Positions 7,565 to 14,047 of a stretch of DNA of 14,286 nucleotides are shown here, piece by piece. Below the pieces are notes generated by a model. That model saw only the letters and a program-made list of their open reading frames with translations, was not told the DNA's origin and did no database searches. Position numbers and translations under genes: made by a program. Each line of letters opens with the position of its first letter. Position 1 is the stretch's first letter. Source of the stretch: CAZBGL01 sp964491375 (lineage in GTDB: Bacteria > Desulfobacterota > Deferrisomatia > Deferrisomatales > Deferrisomataceae); assembly GCA_964491375.1 (NCBI GenBank), contig CAZBGL010000133.1, positions 1 to 14,286 on the forward strand. Reading direction: 5' to 3'.

Positions 7565-8395
7565 ATGAGACGGATCGTCGTTGGGATTCTGTGTCTGGGG
7601 TTCGCCGGGAGCGCCTGGGCCATTCCCCCGCTGGAAGCCCCCCTGAGCGCCCGGGCCGTGGGAATGGGCGGGGCGCTCAGGGCGCTGGCCCGGCCCGCAG
7701 AGGCCGCCTCGCTCAACCCCGCGGCGATAGGGCGGAAGAGGGGGTTTTTCGGGGGCGTCTCCTACCTGACCCGGCGGGAGGATCCGTTTGACGCCCTGGC
7801 GATCGTGGCCGTGGACAACGCGACGTCCCCCTTCGGGGGGGCCATCCAGTATCTCCGCCTCAATGGGGAGACCGACCAGGAACGGCTGAGCCTGGGCTTG
7901 GCGTGGGGGCCCCCGGGCCAGTGGTGGGGCACCACGGTGCGGTACGTGCACGGCCGCGACCCGGGCGAGACCCGGTGGCGCGATGTGGTCACCGCGGACT
8001 TCGCCGCGCTGTTCGAACGGCCGGGAGGGTTGTTGATCGGGGTGGTGGGCTACAACCTCGTGGACACCGCGCTGGACGCCCTCCAGCCCAGGTTGGCCTT
8101 GGCCGTGGCGAGTACCGCGCTGCGGCCGTGGATCTTTGAGGCGGACCTGGTGCGCAACCTGGACCGGGATGTGTCCCGGGGGATCGACCTCCACTTGGGG
8201 ATGGAATATCGCGTTCCCCGGACGCCGTGGCGGATGTGGGCCGGCCAGATGTGGCGGGGCGACACGGGCAAGGACTACGCCTCTGCAGGGGTGGGCTGGG
8301 AGGGTTCGGCCTACCGGGCCGGGTACGCCCTTCAGAAGGCCCGGCAACGGGCCGGGGAGTGGCTCCACGTGTTCACGGTGGAGGGGAGGTTCTGA
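7565..8395 (+). CDS. Outer-membrane beta-barrel protein, PorV/UPF0164/FadL-like
   Basis: The 276-residue product begins with a signal peptide (MRRIVVGILCLGFAGSAWA, cleavage likely after AWA). The mature start has the pattern ARAVGMGGALRALARPAEAASLNPAAI, typical of PorV/PorQ, UPF0164 and FadL-like barrels (the usual form is AR-GMGGA-A-A-D-A---NPA). The rest alternates short amphipathic strands with turns, rich in Gly, Trp and Tyr. The chain ends in Phe, as expected for proteins inserted by the BAM complex. The exact substrate or role cannot be told. The ATG at 7565 has GAGGAA 8 nt upstream. The gene stands alone on its strand, divergent from dksA, and its last 23 bp overlap the 3' end of moaC. 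No terminator is evident after it. Confidence 0.85.
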   Translation: MRRIVVGILCLGFAGSAWAIPPLEAPLSARAVGMGGALRALARPAEAASLNPAAIGRKRGFFGGVSYLTRREDPFDALAIVAVDNATSPFGGAIQYLRLNGETDQERLSLGLAWGPPGQWWGTTVRYVHGRDPGETRWRDVVTADFAALFERPGGLLIGVVGYNLVDTALDALQPRLALAVASTALRPWIFEADLVRNLDRDVSRGIDLHLGMEYRVPRTPWRMWAGQMWRGDTGKDYASAGVGWEGSAYRAGYALQKARQRAGEWLHVFTVEGRF

Positions 8396-8885
8396 CGGCG
8401 GCCTCGTCGCGGGTCCACGTGCCGCTCTTCCCCCCCTCCTTCCGGAGCAGCCGGATGTTCCCGATCCGGATTCCCTTGTCCACGGCCTTGCACATGTCGT
8501 ACACGGTGAGGGCTGCCACGCTCACGGCCGTCAGGGCTTCCATTTCCACGCCGGTCCGGCCGCTCACCCGGACCTCGGCCTCGATGTCCACCCGGCAGTC
8601 GGCTTGGTCCAGGGAAAAGTCCACGCGCACAGAGCCGAGGGGGAGGGGATGGCACAGCGGGATGAGGTCGGGGGCCTTCTTGGCCGCCATGATCCCCGCG
8701 AGCCGGGCCACCTGGAGCACGTCCCCCTTTTCGATCGACCGGTCGGCGATCCGGCGGAAGGTCTCGGACCCCACCCATACGCTGGCTGCGGCCACCGCCC
8801 TCCGGTGGGTGGGTTCCTTGCCGGTGACGTCCACCATCCGGGCCGCACCGGTCTCGTCGAAGTGGGTGAGCTCCTCCCGGCTCAT
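8373..8885 (-). CDS. moaC: Cyclic pyranopterin monophosphate synthase (molybdenum cofactor biosynthesis)
   Basis: MoaC converts the MoaA product, 3',8-cyclo-7,8-dihydro-GTP, into cyclic pyranopterin monophosphate, the first stable intermediate of molybdenum cofactor synthesis. The 170-residue protein carries the family hallmarks ARMVDVTGKEPTHRRAVA, MAAKKAPDLIPLCHPLPL, GRTGVEMEALTAVSVAALTVYDMCKAVDK and the end block GGKSGTW. The active-site lysine, aspartate and second lysine are within the last three of these motifs. About 13 extra residues follow GGKSGTW, and this tail is what overlaps the barrel gene on the other strand. The ATG at 8885 overlaps the stop of the upstream gene (ATGA), implying translational coupling. 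No other Moco gene is in the window. Confidence 0.97.
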   Translation of the reverse strand: MSREELTHFDETGAARMVDVTGKEPTHRRAVAAASVWVGSETFRRIADRSIEKGDVLQVARLAGIMAAKKAPDLIPLCHPLPLGSVRVDFSLDQADCRVDIEAEVRVSGRTGVEMEALTAVSVAALTVYDMCKAVDKGIRIGNIRLLRKEGGKSGTWTRDEAAVRTSPPP

Positions 8886-9301
8886 TCCGGGCCCTCCACG
8901 GTGAATCCGTCCACGACCATGAAGTTGTAGTCGGCCCCCAGGAAATCGAACGTTCCGTACGCGGTAACCTGGGTGCCCCGCCGAAGGTTCAGCAGCTGGT
9001 CGGCCTGGGGGTGATCCTTCTTGAGGTACAGCCGGACCAGGCTCGGCGTGCCCAGGGCGAAGCAGAAATAGTCCCGGGTGTTGATCTTTGTTTTCCGGAT
9101 CTGGTAGCAGAAGTCGCTCCCCGTGAACAGGAACACCCCGGTGATGCGGACCTTCTTGCCCTGGAACTGGTCCTTGTTGGCGATCAGTTCCGTCTGGGTC
9201 ACCGGCGTGTACTCGCCCGGGTCGATCGCCCCCCACGCCCCGGCCACCCCGATCGCCCACGCCGTCAGAGCCCATGCGAACCACTGTCGAGCCGCGTTCA
9301 T
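8882..9301 (-). CDS. Small secreted protein, possibly OB-fold-like, unrecognised
   Basis: This 139-residue protein starts with a signal peptide (MNAARQWFAWALTAWAIGVAGAWG, cleavage near residue 24), so it is probably periplasmic. The mature part of about 115 residues reads as an all-beta domain: ELIANKDQFQGKKVRITGVFLF, then a loop with two cysteines (Cys65, Cys80) that could form a disulfide, then VRLYLKKD and GTQVTAYGTFDFLGADYNFMVVDGFTV. The patterns GKKVRITGVF and GTQVTAYGTF are the kind seen in small OB-fold domains, but I cannot assign a family. The ATG at 9301 overlaps the methyltransferase stop (ATGA), with AAGGGG upstream. Its own stop overlaps the moaC start the same way. Its role beside moaC is unknown. 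Confidence 0.85.
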   Translation of the reverse strand: MNAARQWFAWALTAWAIGVAGAWGAIDPGEYTPVTQTELIANKDQFQGKKVRITGVFLFTGSDFCYQIRKTKINTRDYFCFALGTPSLVRLYLKKDHPQADQLLNLRRGTQVTAYGTFDFLGADYNFMVVDGFTVEGPE

Positions 9302-10134
9302 CCCTCGTTCCCCTTGCTTTCCGGTCGGAGCCCCCGAGCGCAGGCGAGATGCCACACCTGGACCGCACCGTCCCCTGTGCGCGCCCACTCCGCGGCCAGC
9401 GTTTCGATGGCCCGCAGCCGCTCCGCGTAGGGAAGCCGCGGCAGGAGGCCGGCGCTCATGGGCTCCACCCCGTAGAACCCGAAAAACCTGTCAGGATCCA
9501 TACGAATCTCGAGCCTCCGGGTTGCCACCCGCTCGAACAGGGCCCTCATGCACCCGAGGGCCAGGTCCCACCCGGCCACGGCGTGCCGTCCTGCCGGAAG
9601 CCCCCGGGAGGCCAAGAGCTCGGGCACGGCCGAGCGGTCCGAGGCCCGGTACACCCCCTCCAGGTGGGATGCCAGGAGGACCCCTTCCGAACCCAAGAGG
9701 GCGGCCGCCCCGGCCAGGGAGCCCCGGGCGTCGGGAAGCATGAACAGGACGGCGTTGTACACCACCGCATCGAACGGGCCCCGGAGCACCGCATCCAGCC
9801 GACACGCGTCGGCCTGGACGAACACGGCCCCCGGCACCCGGGCGTGCGCCTTCTTGAGCATCCCCAGGCTGATGTCCACCCCCACGACGCGCCCCCGGGA
9901 ACCCGCAGCCTCGAGCAGGAGGAGGGTGGAAGCCCCCGTGCCGCATCCCACGTCCAGAACCCGGGCCCCGGGGCGCAGCGGGGCCATCTCCAAGAGGGCC
10001 CTCGTGAGGGTCCGGAAGTGCCCGCTCCGGGCTTCGAACCGCTCATACGAGCCGGCCCCTCGATCGAAGTTGGCCCGGATTCGCTCCCTGAGGGCGCGGG
10101 CCCGGTCGTGGTCGGCCTGGGTATCCGTACGCAC
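9298..10134 (-). CDS. Class I SAM-dependent methyltransferase, substrate unknown
   Basis: The 278-residue protein is a Rossmann-fold methyltransferase. Motif I is VLDVGCGTG at residues 59-67, the acidic ribose-binding residue lies in VVGVDIS (Asp87), and a QADACRLD motif follows. Its N-terminal lead (RANFDRGAGSYERFEAR) resembles the UbiE/BioC type of small-molecule methyltransferase. The C-terminal third is not familiar and the substrate cannot be assigned. The start is taken as GTG at 10134, preceded by GGGAGGAG at close spacing and lying 14 nt after the stop of the upstream gene. The open frame extends to 10596, but the upstream part is the out-of-frame shadow of the zinc-ribbon gene. The stop overlaps the next gene's ATG. 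Confidence 0.9.
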   Translation of the reverse strand: MRTDTQADHDRARALRERIRANFDRGAGSYERFEARSGHFRTLTRALLEMAPLRPGARVLDVGCGTGASTLLLLEAAGSRGRVVGVDISLGMLKKAHARVPGAVFVQADACRLDAVLRGPFDAVVYNAVLFMLPDARGSLAGAAALLGSEGVLLASHLEGVYRASDRSAVPELLASRGLPAGRHAVAGWDLALGCMRALFERVATRRLEIRMDPDRFFGFYGVEPMSAGLLPRLPYAERLRAIETLAAEWARTGDGAVQVWHLACARGLRPESKGNEG

Positions 10135-10148
10135 TCCGCTCCTCCCGG

Positions 10149-10520
10149 TCACCCGCCCCCTTCGGGCCGGGGCGGCACGTTCCAGACGAACACCAACACC
10201 GCGATGGCCGCAAGGAGCAGCACCGTGAGCACCGCCCGCACCGCCACGGCGATCCTGCGGGCCGTGGGGACGGACACGTCCTGTCCCTCCGCCTTGCACC
10301 GGGGGCAGACGTAACGCCGCCCCAGCAGGCGCCACAGGTGGTACAGCAGGCCGGGCACCACGAAGACGACCCAGAGCACGGCCTCCAGCCAGATTCTGCC
10401 GGGGGCCCGGGGCTCGGCCGGGCCTTCGTACCCGCACTGCCCGCACCGGACGATGACGTCCGGAAGCACCACGGGTTCGTCGGCCGCAGGGGGTGTCTCG
10501 ATCGGTCCGTTGCCGCTCAT
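10149..10520 (-). CDS. LITAF-like zinc-ribbon membrane protein
   Basis: This 123-residue protein has a Pro-rich N-terminus, a CxxC pair (Cys26, Cys29 in CGQCGYEG), a hydrophobic segment (about 43-66), a second CxxC pair (Cys72, Cys75 in CPRC) and a C-terminal transmembrane helix (about 90-115). Two CxxC knuckles on either side of a hydrophobic stretch is the architecture of the LITAF-like zinc ribbon, in which the hydrophobic part dips into the membrane while the cysteines share one zinc. Related short proteins are, to my recollection, widespread in bacteria without known function. The ATG at 10520 has AAAGGGAGAG upstream. It is the first gene of its operon, under the promoter at 10551-10578. 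Confidence 0.85.
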   Translation of the reverse strand: MSGNGPIETPPAADEPVVLPDVIVRCGQCGYEGPAEPRAPGRIWLEAVLWVVFVVPGLLYHLWRLLGRRYVCPRCKAEGQDVSVPTARRIAVAVRAVLTVLLLAAIAVLVFVWNVPPRPEGGG

Positions 10521-10550
10521 CGCTCTCCCTTTCCGAGGCGTGGTGCCCCG

Positions 10551-10578
10551 ATTGTACCAGCCCTGGAGGACGGGCCAA
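10551..10578 (-). promoter_or_regulatory. Candidate promoter of the zinc-ribbon to moaC operon
   Basis: On the minus strand TACAAT lies at 10556-10551 and is preceded by TGG, an extended -10. TTGGCC at 10578-10573 is a four-of-six -35 with a 16 bp spacer. Initiation would be near 10544, leaving a leader of roughly 24 nt with the ribosome site before the ATG at 10520. It is back to back with the fabH promoter. Confidence 0.6.
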
Positions 10579-10590
10579 AGGGCGGCGTCC

Positions 10591-10619
10591 TGGCAATCCG
10601 GGCCGCCTGCCCTTACAAT
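10591..10619 (+). promoter_or_regulatory. Candidate promoter of the fabH operon
   Basis: TACAAT at 10614-10619 (five of six) is preceded by TGGCAA at 10591-10596 (three of six) with a 17 bp spacer. Initiation near 10626 would exclude the in-frame ATG at 10618, which overlaps the -10, and so supports the fabH start at 10657. Confidence 0.5.
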
Positions 10620-10656
10620 GGCGTCTCTCGCGTGCCCGAGGGAAGGGAGGCGGGAC

Positions 10657-11682
10657 ATGGTGATCGCAGCCACCGGTTCATACCTACCCGAGCGGGTGCT
10701 CCACAACCGGGATCTGGAGCGGATGGTGGACACCTCGGACGAGTGGATCTACACCCGCACGGGCATCCGGGAGCGGAGGGTGGCCGCCCCGGAGGAGGCC
10801 ACGTCCGACCTGTGCCTGCAGGCGGCCCGGCGGGCCATGGACTGGGCCCGCTTGGATCCGGCGGAACTCGACATGATCGTGGTGACCACCATCACGCCGG
10901 ACACCATGTGCCCTTCGGCCGCCTGCTGGCTCCAGTCCAAGCTGGGGGCCGAGCGGGCCGTGGCCTTCGACCTGGCGGCGGCCTGCTCCGGGTTCCTGTT
11001 CGGGCTCAAGACCGTGCAGGCCTATCTCGCCCAGGACGCGCGGATCCAAACGGTGCTCCTCTGTTCGGCCGAGGTCATGACGCGCACGGTGGACTACACC
11101 GACCGGGCCTCGTGCATCCTCTGGGGCGACGGCGGGGCGGCAGCGGTGATCCGGAGGGACGGCCCGGGACTGAGGCTCCGCCGGGTGGAGATCCGGACCC
11201 AGGGCGCCTACGGCGAGGACCTGCTCCTTCCGGGGGGAGGGTCCCGCACCACGCCCATCTCCCACGAGTCGGTGGACCGCAAGGCCCATACCCTGAAGCT
11301 CGAGGGGAAGAAGACCTTCCGGGTGGCCGTGCGGTGCATGGCCGGCATCGCCAAGGAGGTGCTGGAGCTCGAACGCCTCGGGATCGACGACGTGGACTGG
11401 GTGATCCCCCACCAGGCCAACCGGAGGATCCAGGAGGCCGTGGCCCAGGTGCTGGGGCTCCCCCTGGAGAAGATGGTCTTCACCATCGAGAAATACGGCA
11501 ACATCTCCAGCGCCACGATCCCGATCGCGCTGGACGAGGCCCTGCGGGACGGCCGCATCCGGCCGGGCCACCGGGTGCTGCTCACCGCCTTCGGCGGCGG
11601 TCTCACCTGGGGGGCCGCGGTGCTGGAGGCCCAGGGAGGATTGGCCCCGGAGGGTGAGGGTTGCTCGCCGAACGCCTGCTGA
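10657..11682 (+). CDS. fabH: Beta-ketoacyl-ACP synthase III (KAS III)
   Basis: FabH condenses an acyl-CoA, usually acetyl-CoA, with malonyl-ACP to begin fatty acid synthesis. The 341-residue protein has the complete Cys-His-Asn triad: Cys110 in AAACSGF, His252 in VIPHQANRR, and Asn282 in YGNISSATIPIAL. The beginning (ATGSYLPERVLHNRDLERMVDTSDEWIYTRTGIRERR) is typical, as is the C-terminal FGGGLTWGAAVL. It is slightly longer than E. coli FabH because of the segment around GGGSRTTPISHESVDRKAHTLKLEG, which is seen in other FabH proteins too. The ATG at 10657 has GGGAGG upstream. It is first in a plus-strand operon; its end overlaps the next gene by 22 bp. Acyl specificity cannot be told, and no other fatty-acid gene is nearby. 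Confidence 0.94.
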   Translation: MVIAATGSYLPERVLHNRDLERMVDTSDEWIYTRTGIRERRVAAPEEATSDLCLQAARRAMDWARLDPAELDMIVVTTITPDTMCPSAACWLQSKLGAERAVAFDLAAACSGFLFGLKTVQAYLAQDARIQTVLLCSAEVMTRTVDYTDRASCILWGDGGAAAVIRRDGPGLRLRRVEIRTQGAYGEDLLLPGGGSRTTPISHESVDRKAHTLKLEGKKTFRVAVRCMAGIAKEVLELERLGIDDVDWVIPHQANRRIQEAVAQVLGLPLEKMVFTIEKYGNISSATIPIALDEALRDGRIRPGHRVLLTAFGGGLTWGAAVLEAQGGLAPEGEGCSPNAC

Positions 11683-12959
11683 CCGCGGCCCTGCGGCGGA
11701 CCAACCGCCGGGCGCTGCGCATGAAGGTGCGCCCCGACGTGACGCTCCCGCCGCCCGAGCCGGGCCGGTCGTACCTGCTGTACGTCCACGTCCCGTTCTG
11801 CCAGCGCCTGTGCCCCTACTGTTCGTTCAACCGGTACCCTTTCTCCGAGGACCCCGCCCGGTCGTACTTCCGAAGCCTCCGGGACGAGATCCGGATGGTG
11901 GCGGACCTGGGCTACGCCTTCCGGGCCGTGTACGTGGGCGGAGGGACCCCCACGATCCTGATCGATGAACTCGTGGAGACCCTGGACCTGGTGCGGGATC
12001 TCTTCCCGATCCAGGAGGTGTCCTGCGAGACCAACCCCAACCACCTGATCCCGGAGGTGGTGGACCCCCTCGTGGAGCGGGTCCAGCGGTTCTCGGTGGG
12101 GGTGCAGAGCTTCGACGACCGCCTGCTTCGCCAGATGGACCGGTACGACAAGTACGGAAGCGGCGAGGAGATCCTGGGGCGGCTTCAGGCCGTGGCCGGC
12201 CGGTTCCACAGCCTGAACGTGGACATGATCTTCAACTTCCCCAGCCAGACCGAGGAGTCGTTGCTCCGGGACGTGGAGATGATCAAGGCGTCCGGGGCGA
12301 ACCAGACCACGTTCTATCCGCTCATGACCTCACGGGCCGTTCGCAAGGCCCTGGCCCGCACCGTGGGACGGGTGAGCTACACCCGGGAGCACCGGTACTA
12401 CCGGGCCCTGTGCGGCGCCCTGGAAGGGGACTTCGAGCCGGCCACGGCCTGGACGTTCTCGAGGCGTGCCGGCCAGATGATCGACGAGTACATCGTGGAC
12501 TACGAGGAGTACCTGGGGGTGGGGAGCGGGGCCTTCAGTTATCTGCGGGGGGCGGCCTATGTCAACACGTTTTCCTTGAGGGAGTACGGGGAGAGGATCC
12601 GGAACGGGAGGTTCTCCGCCGCCGGGGTCCGGCCGTACTCCCTGCGCGATCGGATGCGGTACCGGTTCATGATGGACCTGTTCGGGCTCCGGCTGGACAA
12701 GCGGGCCTTCCGGGAGCGGTTCGGCGTGCCGGTGGACCGGGGGCTTCGGGCCGAGGTGGCGTTCTTCCGGGCCGCGGGCGCGTTCGACCGGGACGACGAC
12801 ACCTGCCTCACCCTCACGCCCCGGGGACGGTACCTGCTCGTGGCCATGATGAGGGAGTTCTTCGCCGGGGTGAACCAGTTCCGGGACCAGGCTCGGGCCG
12901 CGCTCCCTCCCGAGGAGCGGGCCGTGTTGTTCGGCGACGGGGTCCCGTGCGCCGCGTGA
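11661..12959 (+). CDS. Radical SAM protein, HemN/HemW-like (coproporphyrinogen III oxidase family)
   Basis: The 432-residue protein has the radical SAM cluster motif CxxxCxxC (Cys47, Cys51, Cys54 in FCQRLCPYC) in the HemN/HemW context VHVPFC, the GGGTP motif at 93-97, ETNPNHL, and FSVGVQSFDDRLLRQMDR. NVDMIFNFPSQT follows, close to the NxDLIxGLPxQT of that family. It departs from true HemW in having YCSFN instead of YCDF and in lacking the HNxxYW block. Instead it has IVDYEEYLGVGSGAFSYL. It could be a heme-related or other radical SAM enzyme of unknown substrate. The start is TTG at 11661, with GGAGG 7 nt upstream and inside the fabH end; a later in-frame ATG (residue 21, MKVRPD) is an alternative. 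The suhB-like gene follows 31 bp later. Confidence 0.88.
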   Translation: MLAERLLTAALRRTNRRALRMKVRPDVTLPPPEPGRSYLLYVHVPFCQRLCPYCSFNRYPFSEDPARSYFRSLRDEIRMVADLGYAFRAVYVGGGTPTILIDELVETLDLVRDLFPIQEVSCETNPNHLIPEVVDPLVERVQRFSVGVQSFDDRLLRQMDRYDKYGSGEEILGRLQAVAGRFHSLNVDMIFNFPSQTEESLLRDVEMIKASGANQTTFYPLMTSRAVRKALARTVGRVSYTREHRYYRALCGALEGDFEPATAWTFSRRAGQMIDEYIVDYEEYLGVGSGAFSYLRGAAYVNTFSLREYGERIRNGRFSAAGVRPYSLRDRMRYRFMMDLFGLRLDKRAFRERFGVPVDRGLRAEVAFFRAAGAFDRDDDTCLTLTPRGRYLLVAMMREFFAGVNQFRDQARAALPPEERAVLFGDGVPCAA

Positions 12960-12990
12960 CCGTCCCCGGGGCACTGCGGAGGGGCCGGAC

Positions 12991-13788
12991 GTGAACGACA
13001 TCCTGACGATCGCGGTGGAGGCCGTGCGGGCCGCAGGGCGGATCCAGCGGGACCGGTACCGTACCCTCCTCACCGTGCGCCACAAGGGGGCGGTGGATCT
13101 GGTGACCGACGTGGACCTTCGGTGCGAGGAGGCGATCCGGGAGGTGCTGGCCCGGCGTGCCCCCGGAACCGCCGTGCTGGGCGAGGAGGCGGGGGCCACG
13201 GGATCCGGGTCGGGCCGGTGGATCGTCGACCCCCTGGACGGAACCACGAACTACGCCCACCGGTTCCCGGTGTTCTGCGCCTCGGTGGCGTGGGAGGAGG
13301 GGGGCCGGGTGCAGGCGGGGGCGATCTACGACCCCCTGCGGGACGAGCTGTTCACCGGGCTGAGGGGCTGTGGGGCCCGTCTCAACGGGGAGCCCGTGCG
13401 GGTGTCGGCCACGGGTGAACTGGACCGGGCGTTGCTGGCCACGGGGTTCCCCTACGACCGCCGCACGCATCCCAGGAACTACCGAGCGTTCTGTTACCTC
13501 ACCCACCTGACCCAGGGCGTCCGCCGGGGCGGCTCGGCGGCCCTGGACCTGGCCTATGTGGCCTGCGGGCGGCTGGACGGCTTCTGGGAGCCGGGCCTCA
13601 AGCCGTGGGACCTGGCCGCCGGGTGCCTCCTGGTGGAGGAGGCCGGCGGGGCCGTGACCCGGTACGACGGAGGCCCGTTCACCCCCTACGACGCCGACGT
13701 GGTGGCCACCAACGGGCTCCTGCATCCCCGCATGCTGGAGGAACTGGCCCGCGCCCGGACGTGGGAACTCCCCGCGGAAGCGTCTTGA
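12991..13788 (+). CDS. suhB: Inositol monophosphatase family protein (SuhB-like)
   Basis: Members of this family are Mg-dependent, lithium-sensitive phosphatases. They act on myo-inositol-1-phosphate and related phosphates; SuhB in E. coli also takes part in rRNA transcription antitermination. The 265-residue protein contains all metal-site motifs: KGAVDLVTDVD (from Lys32), GEE at 64-66, WIVDPLDGTTNYAH with Asp80 and Asp83, and WDLAAGCLLVEEAGG with Asp207. Its length is normal for the family. The start is GTG at 12991, supported by GGAGGGG upstream. It is last in the fabH operon. Whether it is an inositol phosphatase, a bisphosphate phosphatase or a SuhB-like regulator cannot be decided from sequence alone; the gene symbol is the best fit by length and motifs. 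Confidence 0.92.
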   Translation: MNDILTIAVEAVRAAGRIQRDRYRTLLTVRHKGAVDLVTDVDLRCEEAIREVLARRAPGTAVLGEEAGATGSGSGRWIVDPLDGTTNYAHRFPVFCASVAWEEGGRVQAGAIYDPLRDELFTGLRGCGARLNGEPVRVSATGELDRALLATGFPYDRRTHPRNYRAFCYLTHLTQGVRRGGSAALDLAYVACGRLDGFWEPGLKPWDLAAGCLLVEEAGGAVTRYDGGPFTPYDADVVATNGLLHPRMLEELARARTWELPAEAS

Positions 13789-13988
13789 CAACGCCGGTCC
13801 TGTTTCCGCGCACCTGTCCAGAGTGGTGGTGCGCGGCGACCCAGGCGCTGGGCGAGAGGGTTCACCGGTCCGGGCCGCACGGTCGCTTTTCGGCGCGCAG
13901 GCCGGGGGCCTCAGGCCCCGCACGAACACGCGCGGCTCCACGCCCGGCGCCTTCGGGGCTTCACGCGGAAAAGGCCGCGCCCCTGTCG

Positions 13989-14022
13989 AAAAAAGCCCCC
14001 CGGTCGTGGACGACCGGGGGGC
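13989..14022 (-). terminator. Rho-independent terminator for the right-edge gene
   Basis: A 13 bp perfect inverted repeat (13995-14007 with 14010-14022) is separated by two bases; the real loop would be a few bases wider. On the minus strand the GC-rich stem is followed by six Ts (A6 on the plus strand at 13989-13994). It lies 26 bp beyond the stop of the partial minus-strand gene, so it most likely ends that transcript. On the plus strand the stem is followed by CGGTTTCCC, a poor T-tract, so it would serve the fabH operon weakly at best. Confidence 0.9.
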
Positions 14023-14047
14023 CGGTTTCCCGATGCCGGACCGGTCC

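Noticed and set aside
10137..10596. N-terminal extension of the methyltransferase frame up to 10596
   Set aside because: It is the shadow of the zinc-ribbon gene in another frame; the GTG at 10134 has a good ribosome site.
13785..13790. Perfect TTGACA over the suhB stop codon
   Set aside because: No -10-like sequence lies 16-18 bp downstream (GCGCAC region) and no plus-strand gene follows, so it is probably chance.
13905..13919. GGGGCC-TCA-GGCCCC hairpin after suhB, considered as terminator of the fabH operon
   Set aside because: The stem is only 6 bp and no T-run follows on either strand. It could be a structured 3' end, but I cannot support a terminator call.
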